From positions 1,338,501 through 1,402,500 of the forward strand of contig NZ_CP121473.1 in NCBI RefSeq assembly GCF_033954455.1: 64,000 nt of DNA. Reading direction: 5' to 3'. This DNA is from Thiorhodovibrio litoralis. Its GTDB lineage: Bacteria; Pseudomonadota; Gammaproteobacteria; Chromatiales; Chromatiaceae. Both the position numbers and the translations under genes were made by a program. Below, piece after piece: positions 9,313 to 20,800 of this stretch. Below the pieces are notes generated by a model, which was given only the letters and a program-made list of their open reading frames with translations, did not search any database and was not told the DNA's origin. The stretch's first letter is position 1; each line of letters opens with the position of its first letter.

Positions 9313-10389
9313 TTGTATCCGGCCCGGTCCGACGCGCTCGAGGCACGTTGGCGCCTGACGCAAGCGCAGCTGGATGGCCTGAAGGCCGCTTTTGGCACCA
9401 AGGCCGGCGCCTTATCACCAAGCGTCAGGCTGCGACGTTTTGCTGATCAGCATGCCGATGGCGGGGATGACGGCGACATGCTTCCCGTGGCAGGCGTGCA
9501 TCAGGGCCGCATCGGCTTTATCTCTTTGCAGTCCGATGCCTGGTATCAGGCCGAGCTTGGGCTGGCCAGCGCCGATGGCGGCTGGCTGATGCTGGCGCGC
9601 TCCAATCGTCTCGCGCTGCTGCCCCCTATTCGGTGCGACTTCGGCAAAGAGCCAGCGTTGGCCGATCTCTCCGCGCCGGAACAACAATCAGCGCGGGCGC
9701 ATTGTAACCCCGCCGTTGGGACGGTGCTTTCCGCCGCCGGCGATTTGTTCAGGTCTCAAGGTGGTGTTGCTCCTGCGCCGGTAAACCGCCGCGGTGGCGA
9801 TGCGCAATCGGCCGTGCGCGCCATCATTGAGGCATCCGCTGCTTATCGCAATGCAGTGGATTGCAACGCAGGGGCTGGCAGTTCTGCCTGGCATGACAAC
9901 ACTTTCACCGATCGTTGTGCTCGTTCCGGTTCTGATCCCGGTTCTTATACGGGTTCTGATCCCGGTTCTGATCAGGCCGTCGATCAAGCGCTGGATAGCG
10001 CTCTTGCGCGGCCAATTATTCCTTCTGCGCGTGGGGCCTTTGGTGCGCGGCCGGTTGCGGGTGACGACGATAAGGCGCGTTATCCAACAGCCGGCAGCGG
10101 GCCGATTGAGTCGGTCAGGGACGCTTCAGACGCGGACATTTGGGGACAGCTGCGCATTGGTGGGCGCGCCGCGCCTGGCTCCCTGCTCGAGCTTGGTGGC
10201 CATTCTTATCGGGTAGGTCCGGGGGGGGCGCTTTGCGTTCGATCTCGACATTGCCGATCCTTCGTTAATCCATGCCCTGTTGCGGTTGCTGCCCGCGCTG
10301 CCTGTGACGCAGCGGGAGGAAGAGTGAGCGCAGTGCTCCTTGTGCGACTGGATTCAAGCCATACCAGCGCTGATCGCGCAGACCGCTGA
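9313..10389 (+). CDS. DUF4912-type protein, frame broken at a G8 tract
   Basis: Recognisable as a DUF4912-like protein by LYPARSDALEARWRLTQAQL (carbohydrate-module-like start), a WYQAELGL core and LMLARSNRLALLPP. The middle is a low-complexity linker with SDPGS repeats. Near the end GQLRIGGRAAPGSLLELGGH is protein-like, but after a run of eight G (10221-10228) the frame turns into Arg/Cys/Ser-rich nonsense. With seven G it would read on as RFAFDLDIADPSLIHALLRL and stop at 10325-10327. As sequenced the stop (10387-10389) overlaps the glgA ATG. The start is also doubtful: TTG 9313 is the first usual start, yet protein-like sequence (PVAGERDFFV) lies in frame upstream back to 9196. Likely linked to glycogen metabolism by position only. 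Confidence 0.6.
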   Translation: MYPARSDALEARWRLTQAQLDGLKAAFGTKAGALSPSVRLRRFADQHADGGDDGDMLPVAGVHQGRIGFISLQSDAWYQAELGLASADGGWLMLARSNRLALLPPIRCDFGKEPALADLSAPEQQSARAHCNPAVGTVLSAAGDLFRSQGGVAPAPVNRRGGDAQSAVRAIIEASAAYRNAVDCNAGAGSSAWHDNTFTDRCARSGSDPGSYTGSDPGSDQAVDQALDSALARPIIPSARGAFGARPVAGDDDKARYPTAGSGPIESVRDASDADIWGQLRIGGRAAPGSLLELGGHSYRVGPGGALCVRSRHCRSFVNPCPVAVAARAACDAAGGRVSAVLLVRLDSSHTSADRADR

Positions 10390-11909
10390 TGCGCATTGCG
10401 CTTCTCGCCGCTGAATGCGCACCTGTCGCCAAGGCCGGTGGACTGGGCGATTTCGTCCATGGGCTGGGGCGCGCACTGATGGCCGCGGGCGCGGATGTCG
10501 AGGTGGTGCTGCCAGATTACGACTGCCTGAGGCTTGAGCTTGTCCACGACAGGCAGTTGATCCGGGACGATCTAAGGTTTGAATTCGGCTGCGAGACAAT
10601 CCGTTGCAGGGTGTTTGCCGGACAGGTCGACGGGCTGCGCTGCCGCTTTCTGGCGCCCGCAACATCGGAAAACTTTTTTGCGCGCGGGCGCATCTATGGC
10701 GAAGCCGATGATGCGCTGCGCTTTGCCTGTTATTGCCGCGCGGCATTGGAGTTTTTCCAGCAGTCTGGCGCCTGGCCGGACATTCTGCATTGCAACGACT
10801 GGCAGACCGGACTGGTTCCGGTGCTGCTCTATGAGGACTATGCGCAGCGCGGGGTGGAGCGCACCCGCGTGTGTTACTCGCTGCACAACCTCGGCCACCA
10901 GGGCTGGGTCGGGCCGGAGTTGCTGAGCACCCTGGGGCTGAATGCCGAGCGCTTGATGACGCCCGATCGCCTTCAGGGCGACCACCTTCAAGGCGGTGCC
11001 GGGGCGCCCAGTGCCAATCTGATGAAGGGCGGCATCGTCTTTGCCAATTTCGTCACCACGGTCTCCCCGCGCTATGCATGGGAGGTTCTGCGCACCGAGC
11101 AGGGCGAGGGCCTACAAGCGGTTTTGGCCTGGAAGCAGCAACAGGGGCGGTTCGCGGGCGTGCTGAATGGAATCGATCAAGCGACCTGGAATCCGCGTAT
11201 TGATCCCCTGATTGCCCACCCGTTCGACCTCGAGCATCCGGAGCGCAAGTCTGCCAACACCCAGGCCCTGCGTGAGCGACTGGGACTGGGACTCGAACTG
11301 GGCCAGGCAAACAAGCCGCTCATCGCCGTCGTCAGTCGACTGGATCGGCAGAAGGGCGTCGGTCTCATTGCGCACGCAATGGCTTACACTCTGGCAAGAC
11401 AAGGCCAGTTCGTCTTGCTGGGCAGCGCCCTGGATGCGGAAATCCAGGCAAAGTTTGAGCGTTTGCGAGCGGAGCATGCAGATCATCCAGACTGTCATCT
11501 GGAGCTTGGCTACGATGAAACCCTGGCGCATCAAATCTATGCCGGTGCCGATCTGATCCTGGTGCCCAGCCTGTATGAGCCCTGCGGCCTGACGCAGATG
11601 ATCGCCATGCGCTATGGCTGCGTGCCCATTGTCCGACGTGTGGGCGGGCTTGCCGATACTGTTTTTGACGCAACCTTTTGCACCCGGCCGGAACACGAAC
11701 GCAATGGCTTTGTCTTTGACGGAACCGGGCCGGATGATCTCGAATTTGCGCTGGAACGGGCCATTGGGCTGTGGTTCGATTATCCGCAACGCTTTCGAGA
11801 GCTGCGTCTGAACGGAATGCGCGCGCAGCATCCCTGGGATGCGCCCGCCGAGGAATATCTGCGGATTTATGCGCGCCTGGTTGAGGATTTTGGCCAGGAT
11901 CTGATCTAA
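10389..11909 (+). CDS. glgA: Glycogen synthase (ADP-glucose, GT5)
   Basis: Transfers glucose from ADP-glucose to the non-reducing end of alpha-1,4-glucan. The N-terminal GT-B domain opens MRIALLAAECAPVAKAGGLGD, with the K-A-G-G-L-G-D motif that binds the nucleotide sugar. The C-terminal domain has RLDRQKGVGLI and the catalytic YEPCGLTQMIAMRYG motif with the conserved glutamate. Length of 506 is slightly above the usual 475-490. ATG 10389 shares one base with the stop of the preceding frame. The product matches the family throughout with no gaps. Confidence 0.94.
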   Translation: MRIALLAAECAPVAKAGGLGDFVHGLGRALMAAGADVEVVLPDYDCLRLELVHDRQLIRDDLRFEFGCETIRCRVFAGQVDGLRCRFLAPATSENFFARGRIYGEADDALRFACYCRAALEFFQQSGAWPDILHCNDWQTGLVPVLLYEDYAQRGVERTRVCYSLHNLGHQGWVGPELLSTLGLNAERLMTPDRLQGDHLQGGAGAPSANLMKGGIVFANFVTTVSPRYAWEVLRTEQGEGLQAVLAWKQQQGRFAGVLNGIDQATWNPRIDPLIAHPFDLEHPERKSANTQALRERLGLGLELGQANKPLIAVVSRLDRQKGVGLIAHAMAYTLARQGQFVLLGSALDAEIQAKFERLRAEHADHPDCHLELGYDETLAHQIYAGADLILVPSLYEPCGLTQMIAMRYGCVPIVRRVGGLADTVFDATFCTRPEHERNGFVFDGTGPDDLEFALERAIGLWFDYPQRFRELRLNGMRAQHPWDAPAEEYLRIYARLVEDFGQDLI

Positions 11910-12091
11910 ATCACCCTCCTGCCATTGCGATGCCCAACGTGGTCAGGTTCTGTGGCGAGCGATTAAGCATGCTTGACCGCGAGCGGGCATGAGATTCGCA
12001 CCGGTTTGCCATGGCCTGCTTCCCGCGATTATGCTGATGGATTATCCAGAGTTGAGGCCCCGATTGTGGCCCTAGTTGAGGTTGGCAGCAC

Positions 12092-13522
12092 ATGAGTCCG
12101 AGGACGCTCTACGACAAAATTTGGGACGCGCATCTGGTGCGAGTCGATGACTCGGTGGCATCGGCTTCCGAGTCATCAAATGCCACCGCGCTTTTATACA
12201 TCGACCGGCAGTTGGTGCATGAAGTCACCTCGCCGCAGGCCTTTGAAGGGCTGCGCCTGGCTGGCCGGAAACCGCGTCGGCCCGAGGCCAATCTGGCGGT
12301 GCCGGATCACAATGTGCCAACGCTTGATCGGCACCTCGGCATTGCCGATCCGGTCTCGCGCATTCAGGTCGAGACGCTGATCAACAACTGCCACGAGTTC
12401 GGCATCCCGCTGTTCGACATGGCGGACAAGCGCCAGGGCGTCGTGCATGTGATCGGCCCCGAGCAGGGCTTCACCCAGCCCGGCATGACCATTGTTTGCG
12501 GCGATAGCCACACCTCTACTCATGGCGCTTTCGGTGCGCTGTCCTTTGGCGTCGGCACTTCGGAAGTCGAGCATGTGCTGGCCACCCAGTGCCTGACGCA
12601 GAAAAAATCCAAGTCCATGCTGGTTCGCGTCGATGGGGCGCTTGGGGCCGGTGTGACGGCCAAGGACATCGTGCTGGCCGTCATCGGCGAGATTGGTACC
12701 GCCGGCGGCACCGGTCATGTGATCGAATACGCCGGCGATGCCATCGAAGCGCTCAGCATGGAAGGGCGGATGACGGTCTGCAACATGGCGATCGAGGCCG
12801 GCGCGCGTGCCGGACTCATTGGCATTGATCAGAAAACCGTCGATTACCTGCGCGGACGGCCCATGGCGCCCCAGGGCGCGGCCTTCGAGCAGGCGGCGGC
12901 CTACTGGCTAAGCCTGAATTCCGATCCCGGTGCCGAGTATGACCGGGTGGTGCATCTGGACGCTGCCAGCATCCGCCCGCAGGTCACCTGGGGCACCTCG
13001 CCCGAAATGGTGGTGCCGGTGGACGCGACAGTGCCTGATCCGGCCGAGATCGCCGATCCGGTCAAGGCTGGCAGCTATCGCCATGCGCTCGCCTACATGG
13101 GCCTGGAGCCCGGTGCGGCGATCAGCGACATTGCTTTGGATAAGGTCTTCATCGGCTCATGCACCAATGGCCGCATCGAGGATCTGCGCGCGGCGGCCGA
13201 GGTGGCGAAGGGCAAACGGGTGGCTGCTTCCGTCAAGCAAGCGCTGGTGGTGCCAGGTTCCGGGTTGGTTAAGGAGCAGGCGGAGGCCGAGGGGCTGGAT
13301 CGAATTTTCATCGATGCCGGCTTCGAGTGGCGCGAGCCGGGCTGCTCCATGTGTCTGGCGATGAATGCCGACCGCCTGGAGCCAGGCGAGCGTTGCGCAT
13401 CCACCAGCAACCGCAACTTCGAGGGCCGGCAAGGGCCGGGCGGCCGTACTCATCTGGTCAGCCCGGCTATGGCGGCAGCGGCGGCCGTTCATGGTCATTT
13501 TGTCGACGTGCGGGAGGTCTAA
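12092..13522 (+). CDS. leuC: 3-isopropylmalate dehydratase large subunit
   Basis: Aconitase-family [4Fe-4S] enzyme that, with LeuD, isomerises 2- to 3-isopropylmalate in leucine synthesis. The three cluster cysteines are visible in [14 protein letters not shown] and [29 protein letters not shown] is a further family signature. An extra patch of about ten residues ([13 protein letters not shown]) sits near residue 20, between the [10 protein letters not shown] start and [12 protein letters not shown], accounting for the 476-residue length. The stop is 3 nt before leuD, so LeuC and LeuD are translated from one message. Confidence 0.96.
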   Translation: MSPRTLYDKIWDAHLVRVDDSVASASESSNATALLYIDRQLVHEVTSPQAFEGLRLAGRKPRRPEANLAVPDHNVPTLDRHLGIADPVSRIQVETLINNCHEFGIPLFDMADKRQGVVHVIGPEQGFTQPGMTIVCGDSHTSTHGAFGALSFGVGTSEVEHVLATQCLTQKKSKSMLVRVDGALGAGVTAKDIVLAVIGEIGTAGGTGHVIEYAGDAIEALSMEGRMTVCNMAIEAGARAGLIGIDQKTVDYLRGRPMAPQGAAFEQAAAYWLSLNSDPGAEYDRVVHLDAASIRPQVTWGTSPEMVVPVDATVPDPAEIADPVKAGSYRHALAYMGLEPGAAISDIALDKVFIGSCTNGRIEDLRAAAEVAKGKRVAASVKQALVVPGSGLVKEQAEAEGLDRIFIDAGFEWREPGCSMCLAMNADRLEPGERCASTSNRNFEGRQGPGGRTHLVSPAMAAAAAVHGHFVDVREV

Positions 13523-13525
13523 GCC

Positions 13526-14170
13526 ATGCCCATGCAGCCTTTTGAGAATTTCAGCAGCGTCGTGGTGCCGCTCGACCGCGCCAATGTCGATACCGATGCC
13601 ATCATCCCCAAACAGTTCCTGAAGTCTATTCAGCGCACCGGCTTCGGCCCCTATCTGTTCGATGAGTGGCGCTATCTCGACCATGGTGAGCCAGGAATGG
13701 ACTGCAGCAACCGGCCTATCAATCCGGACTTCGTGTTGAATGATCCGCGCTATCAGGGTGCGAAGATCCTGCTCGCACGCCGTAACTTCGGCTGCGGCTC
13801 CTCGCGTGAGCACGCCCCTTGGGCGCTGGCTGATTATGGCTTTCGGGTGCTGATCGCGCCGAGCTTTGCCGACATCTTTCATCAAAATGCGACCAAAAAT
13901 GGCATCCTGCCGGTGGTGCTCGACGAGGTGCTGATTGATGAACTCTTCACCCTGGCCAGTGGTGATGAGCCTTTGACCATCGATGTCGATCTGCACAACC
14001 TCAAGCTCAGCCCAGATGGTCGCGCGCACATCGAAATCGACATCGACCCCCACCATCACCACTGCCTGATCCACGGCTTGGATGATATCGGCCTGACGCT
14101 GGAACATGCCGATGCCATCGCCGCCTACGAGCAACGCCGCGCCGCCGAGGCGCCCTGGCTGTTCGCCTGA
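13526..14170 (+). CDS. leuD: 3-isopropylmalate dehydratase small subunit
   Basis: Swivelling-domain partner of LeuC. It carries [18 protein letters not shown] near the start and the [14 protein letters not shown] substrate-loop signature in the middle. 214 residues is normal. It begins 3 nt after leuC and is followed at 31 nt by leuB, giving the common leuCDB order; leuA is not in the window. Confidence 0.96.
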   Translation: MPMQPFENFSSVVVPLDRANVDTDAIIPKQFLKSIQRTGFGPYLFDEWRYLDHGEPGMDCSNRPINPDFVLNDPRYQGAKILLARRNFGCGSSREHAPWALADYGFRVLIAPSFADIFHQNATKNGILPVVLDEVLIDELFTLASGDEPLTIDVDLHNLKLSPDGRAHIEIDIDPHHHHCLIHGLDDIGLTLEHADAIAAYEQRRAAEAPWLFA

Positions 14171-14201
14171 CTGTGCTTGACCCGAACGGAGAAACCATCC
14201 T

Positions 14202-15293
<1,092 letters not shown>

Positions 15294-15392
15294 ATCAATC
15301 CTGGTTTTGGCCCGGATGCCATGCTGTTGCGGTTTGGCTCGCATGCATGCTGTCCGAGCCGTCGGCGGCCAAGCGCCAGCTAAACAGCCAGG

Positions 15393-16136
15393 ATGCTGTC
15401 GCGGATGACGCTGCTGCAACGACTTCGAGATGGCTATGCGCGCATTGATGCGCGCTACCATCCCGTCCCGCGCCGCGCTTACGAATATCCCATCAACCGC
15501 TACTACGCCCATCGCCTCGACACCCTGCTGACCTGGGTGGCGGACCGCCTGGGCTGCTCACCCAACTTCGCCACCGCGCTCGCGGCCGTCGCCGGCGTGG
15601 CCGCGGCCGGGGCACTGGCTGCGCACTGGTTCATCGCGGCCGCGCTGCTCATCCAGCTGCATCACCTGCTTGACGGAGTCGACGGCAACCTGGCGCGCTC
15701 CCAGGGGCGCTGCAGCACTGTTGGCAAGCGGCTCGATCAACTCAGCGATCAGTTAGTGCGCTTGGCGCTGTTCGTTTCCCTGGCGTTGGTCTCTCATGTT
15801 CCAGGCTGGCTTGCCATTGCCATGCTGGCCACCCTCTACCTGGATATCGCCCTGGTCGCCTGGGTAATCACCCCCTGCGCGCGCCGCAGAACACTCATCC
15901 GCGCGCGCTGGAAGCAGTGGTTCATGGATCGCGGCCTGATGCCCGGCTTTGATATCTTCACCCTCTATGCCCTGGTCAGCCTGTGCCTGCTGTTGCAAGC
16001 ACCCGCGCTCGCGGTGGTGCTGGTCACCCTGCTCAAGACACTCGACTGGAGCTATCGGCTGTGGGAATGCGCGCGCACCAATGTCTCAGCGCTGCTGACC
16101 AAGCCGGGGAAAGCCGCTCGCGATCAAGTCCGCTAA
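15393..16136 (+). CDS. CDP-alcohol phosphatidyltransferase family protein
   Basis: Membrane enzyme that exchanges CMP of a CDP-linked lipid for an alcohol; the substrate is not evident. The exact family motif D-x2-D-G-x2-A-R-x8-G-x3-D-x3-D is present as DGVDGNLAR followed eight residues later by GKRLDQLSD, giving all metal-binding aspartates. Four to six hydrophobic helices surround it. 247 residues. ATG 15393 or ATG 15408 could start the protein; the second begins MTLLQRLRDGYARIDARYH. It follows leuB by 100 nt on the same strand but is functionally unrelated. Confidence 0.84.
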   Translation: MLSRMTLLQRLRDGYARIDARYHPVPRRAYEYPINRYYAHRLDTLLTWVADRLGCSPNFATALAAVAGVAAAGALAAHWFIAAALLIQLHHLLDGVDGNLARSQGRCSTVGKRLDQLSDQLVRLALFVSLALVSHVPGWLAIAMLATLYLDIALVAWVITPCARRRTLIRARWKQWFMDRGLMPGFDIFTLYALVSLCLLLQAPALAVVLVTLLKTLDWSYRLWECARTNVSALLTKPGKAARDQVR

Positions 16137-16306
16137 CCTTTAGCACGGGCCGCCAGCCATAGATTGCGCGCCGCGCAAATCAATGGCCGCCGCTTTGCTC
16201 CTGTCGAGTTCCATAACAGTGACCAACTCGACAAAAATCACCACAAACCAGGATAGCCAGTTGTGGAATCTTGACATAGGCTTAAAGCATTTCCTGTCAA
16301 TGCGCT

Positions 16307-17362
16307 ATGTCAGTTGGCTTGCCGCTGGCAAATTACCTGATGTCATCCAACACCGCTCCAGCCACCAGCGCCCAACCGCGCGGTCGCCCACCGCCCCAGA
16401 TCTGGCAACCCCAGCGCCATGCCCTCATCGACGCCTCCCAGTCCGCCGATGAACAGGCCTGGGTGGCGGAATTCAATTGTCGTCAGCTCAGCGCGGGGCG
16501 CTTTTCCGGTCTGTTGGAGCGGGTCGACCTGGACGGCATTGAGATCGTGCGCGAGCAGCAAAGCCAGGATATTCACAAAGCCGGCGTCATGCCGCCGGGC
16601 ACTTGCACCGTCTCCTTGATTCAACGCGCCGAGGGCAATGCCCGTTTCTCCCAATTTGCCGAGGATGCGGTCGATCAGTTGTTTTTCATGTCCGGAGAAA
16701 CCGCGTTCGACGCCATCGTCCCAGGCGGCCTTTCCACCTGTTATGTGCGTCTCAACCAACGGGCATTGCTGAAGGGTCTTGCCGCGCTGAATGAGCCACT
16801 CGCCGAGCGCCTGACCAGCGGCGGTCTCCAGGCCCTGGGAAACGCCGGCAAGCGGCCGTTAGAGCTTAGCCTGCGCGCACTCGAGAACATCGTCCGCGAT
16901 CCACGCACCGGACATCGGGGCGCCAGCCCGCAAGCGCTGCGCCGCAACCTGTTGGAACTGGTGCTGATCACCGTCAGCGCCTCGGACGAGGTCATCCCCG
17001 GCACTCACCCGAGCTTGCATGCCCGTCGCCGCAGCCTGCAGATTGTCCGCCGCGCGCAGGCTTACATGGAAGAGCAACTCGCGCAGGGCTGCAACCCCAA
17101 TATGGTTGATTTGTGCCTGCACACGAGCGTGTCCGAGCGGACCCTGCAATACGCCTTTCGCGACCAACTCGGGCTGACCCCAAATACCTACCTGCGCCTG
17201 CTGCGCCTGAACGGCGTGCGCGCCGAGCTAGTCACATCCAGCGCCGAAGTCACCTCCGTCACCCAGGTCGCCACCCGCTGGGGTTTCCTGCACCTTGGCC
17301 GCTTCGCACGGGCCTATCGCGAGCTGTTCAAAGAGGCCCCGTCCGCCACCCTCGCGCGCTGA
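16307..17362 (+). CDS. AraC-family transcriptional regulator (upstream of large exoprotein)
   Basis: DNA-binding regulator with an N-terminal ligand or dimerisation domain (about residues 40-230) and a C-terminal double helix-turn-helix of the AraC type (about 250-350). The HTH part is recognised by LCLHTSVSERTLQYAFRDQLGLTPNTYLRLLRLNGVRAEL-type spacing (landmarks TSVSERTLQYAF and GLTPNTYLR), ending with VATRWGFLHLGRFARAYRELF, the second helix pair. ATG 16307 is taken because the next ATG is 33 nt later. The gene ends about 500 nt before the large secreted repeat protein on the same strand, mirroring the second AraC/exoprotein pair at 40.9-48.9 kb. Confidence 0.87.
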   Translation: MSVGLPLANYLMSSNTAPATSAQPRGRPPPQIWQPQRHALIDASQSADEQAWVAEFNCRQLSAGRFSGLLERVDLDGIEIVREQQSQDIHKAGVMPPGTCTVSLIQRAEGNARFSQFAEDAVDQLFFMSGETAFDAIVPGGLSTCYVRLNQRALLKGLAALNEPLAERLTSGGLQALGNAGKRPLELSLRALENIVRDPRTGHRGASPQALRRNLLELVLITVSASDEVIPGTHPSLHARRRSLQIVRRAQAYMEEQLAQGCNPNMVDLCLHTSVSERTLQYAFRDQLGLTPNTYLRLLRLNGVRAELVTSSAEVTSVTQVATRWGFLHLGRFARAYRELFKEAPSATLAR

Positions 17363-17878
17363 ACGCCGGCCCGCCTCGTTGCGGCACAATAGCCGCCGAG
17401 ACGCCGCTTGTTAAACCGCCACTGCAAGTCTTGCGGGAAATGACCTAGCCAGCACCAAAACAGCCATTTAGGCTCCTCGTAAAGCTCCCAAGCGCTGCAG
17501 CAAAGAGGAACGGAAATGGTCATGAGCCGATTTGATCTGATCAACCGCGAACAGTCCCAGCCCCATCGTTCGCGCCGCCCAAAAGACCTTGCCGTCTACC
17601 GTCACCCGCGCCAATGCCTCAGCGCTGCGGGCAAGCCCGAGGTCACCGAAGAGCGCGACCATGATGATTTTCGCGTGCGCAACCTGGCAAAAGCGCAACT
17701 GCGGCATTCAGCGCAGGCGCAACTGACTGCGTCGGCGCCTTGTGCAGGTGTGACGACTGCTTTCAGCCGCTTCAGGCGAAGGGGCGGCTCTTGCGCAGAC
17801 TCCGGCAGAAATCGACCGCATGCGGCACCTTTTCCTAACAAGCAATATCTAGAATCTCCAGTGCGCTGTTCACTGGGT
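17363..17878. other. Spacer between AraC gene and large exoprotein
   Basis: About 500 nt with no convincing gene. The plus frame of the exoprotein is open back to 17516, but residues encoded there are Arg/Ser-rich and lie in front of the signal peptide, so I do not count them. On the minus strand 17468-17707 encodes a stretch that looks somewhat protein-like (it contains MVALFGDLGLARSAEALA), possibly a remnant; I cannot name it. No clear promoter or terminator is visible. Confidence 0.4.
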
Positions 17879-20800
17879 TTGCATCAAGGCCAGGTAAGGT
17901 CGTCTCAGCCAAAGGTTACGGGGATAAACCAACGGCTGACGGGCGCGCGGGCTCCGACGCTATTCAGTCTTCTGGCGCTGTTGAGTCTGTTTTTCCTGTT
18001 CTGGGAGAACGCGGCAGCTTCTCAGTTCAACTGGGGCACGCCACCAACTGACCTCAGCGCCACCGGGCAGAACGCCGTCGATCCCCAGGTCGCGGTCGAC
18101 AGCAGTGGCAACGCCATCGCCGTTTGGGAACGTTCTGGCATCATCCAGAGCGCGCGTTACCAAGTCGGCACTGGCTGGGTCAAAGCCGACGGCGCCATTG
18201 AGGTCAGTAACCTCAGCGATCCCTCGTTGAACGCCTATGTTCCCCAGGTCGCAATCGATAGCAGTGGCAATGCCATCGCCGTGTGGGAGCGTAATTCCAT
18301 CATCCAGAGCGCGCGTTACCAAGTCGGCACTGGCTGGGTCAAAGCCGACGGCGCCATCGAGGTCAGCGACCTCAGCGCCACCGGGCAGAACGCCGACAAT
18401 CCCCAGGTTGCGGTCGATAACAGTGGCAATGCCATCGCTGTGTGGGAGGTCTTTAACGGTAATTGGATTATACAGAGCGCGCGTTACGTCGCCGATAGTG
18501 AGACTTGGGGCGCCATCAGCGACCTCAGCGCCACCGGGCTGAATGCCTACGATCCCCAGGTCGCGGTCGATAGCAGTGGCAACGCTATCGCCGTATGGAA
18601 GCGTAAGTTCATCATCCAGAGCTCGCGTTACGACGCCGACAGAGGCACCTGGGGCGAGGTCAGCGACCTCAGCGACCTCGGCGCCACCGGTTGGGCCGAC
18701 GTTCCCCAGGTCGCGGTCAACAGCAGTGGCAAGGCCATCGCCGTGTGGCGGGGGTATGATGGCAGCAACCGGATCATCCAGAGCTTGCGTTACGACGCCG
18801 ACAGTGGCACCTGGGGCGAGGTCAGCAACCTCACCGAGCTGGGCGGCGAAGAGCCCCAAGTTGCCATCGACAACAGTGGCAACGCCATCGCCGTGTGGCG
18901 GGGGTCTAATGGCAGCAACCAGATCATCCAGAGTGCGCGTTACGAAGAGGGCACCGGCTGGGTCAAAGACGGCGAGGCCATCGAGGTCAGCGACCTCAGC
19001 GCCACCGGGCAGTCCGCCGACGTTCCGCAAATTGCCATGGACAGCAGTGGCAACGCCATCGCCGTGTGGCGGCGGCTCTCCAGTCCCGCCATCATCCAGA
19101 GCTCGCGTTACGACGCCGTCAGCGAGGCTTGGAGCGCCGTCAGCGACCTCGGCGCCGCGGCGACCAGCGTACGCCACCAGATTGCCGTCGACAGCAGTGG
19201 CAACGCCACCGCCGTGTGGGCGGCCTCTAACGGCAGCAACTTGATCATCCGAAGCGCGCGCGGTATTCCTACCTACAGCATCGGCGGCACCGTCTCCGGG
19301 CTGGCCTCGGACCAATCGGTGGCGCTGCAGAACAACGCCGGCGATGACAAGACCGTCTCCGCCAACGGTGCCTTCACCTTCGACACCAATATCGCCTCAG
19401 GCGAAAGCTACGCCGTCACCGTGCTGACCCAGCCCACAGGGCAGACCTGCACCGTTAGCAACGACTCCGGCAGCAATGTCATGGCCGATGTCAGCAACGT
19501 CAGCGTCACTTGTGCCACCAACACCCACGCCATCAGCACCAATCCGGGCGCCGGCGGCAGCATCAGCTGCACTCCCAATCCGGTCCCTGAAGGCGAAGAC
19601 AGCGAATGCACCGCCACCCCCAATAGCGGCTACAGCTTCAGTAGCTGGGGCGGAGCTTGCTCCGGCAGCACCAACCCCTGCACCCTGAGCAACGTCACCG
19701 AGGCCAAGACCGTCTCCGCCACCTTTGAATCCACCGGCGGCGGAGGCGGAGGTGGTGGCGGGGGCACCCCCAGCCCCATCAACGGCCGCTGCGGCAGCGC
19801 CGAGGGCGAAGCTTTCGCGGTCGCGCCCAGTAGCAACCTGTGCAGCGCCGGCACACCGAGCGCGGTCAGCGGCACCGGCCCTTGGTCCTGGACCTGTCAG
19901 GGTCAGTACGGCGGAACCGATGCCAACTGTACCGCCACCACCGCTGAAGTCGACGGCCGCTGCGGTTCCGCCAGCGGCGCCACCTTCGCCACCCGCCCCA
20001 GCAGCGGCCTGTGCGCCAGCGGCACCGCCGGAGCCATCGCCGGCACCGGCCCCTGGTTCTGGAATTGCAGCGGTCAGCACGGCGGGGCAAGCACCTGGTG
20101 CGGTGCCAACGCCGCAGGCTTGCCGCCCTATGATCCCGATCCCGACATCCCCAGTGATGAGATCTGGACCCAGCTGCCCGATGAAGACACCGACGGCATT
20201 CCCGACGCCGTCGAAGGCCAAGTGCTCAGCCTTGATGGCGCCACCCAGGGCGACGGCAATGGCGACGGCATCCCCGATGTCGAACAAGCCCATGTCAGCG
20301 CCTTCACCGGGGCCGACTGTCCCGAACGCGAGCGCCCGCGCTTCGTCACCCTCGCCGCCCCCGTTGGCACCGAGCTGAGCGATGTCACCCGCCGCGAGCC
20401 ACCCGATGATCTGCCCGAAGACCTCACCCTCGGCTGTGGCGAAATCGCCTTCCAAGTCCAAGGGCTCGAGCCCGGCGCCACCCTCGACTTCTCCGTCTAC
20501 GTCGAGAACGACGCCGCCGTCAACGGCTACTACTACCGCAATCGGCAAACTGGCGCCTGGGACAACATCGCCACCGCCATCACCCCTGAAGGCATCAAAA
20601 TCCGCCTCGACTACCAACTCCAGGACGGTGGCCCCTATGACGCCGACGGCCTCACCAACGGCACCCTCGTCGATCCCGGCGGCCCCGGCTACCGTGGCGA
20701 GATGGCCAGCCTCCTGCTCCCGGTGAACAACGGCATCAGCCTCTACGAACGCCTGTACGTCTATGGCCAACAGGGCCAAGAATGGGTGCGTCTGGAAGGC

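Noticed and set aside
17516..17878. An N-terminal extension of the large exoprotein from ATG 17516
   Set aside because: The 121 extra residues are Arg/Ser/His-rich, lie in front of the signal peptide and would prevent normal export; a later start is more plausible though not proven.
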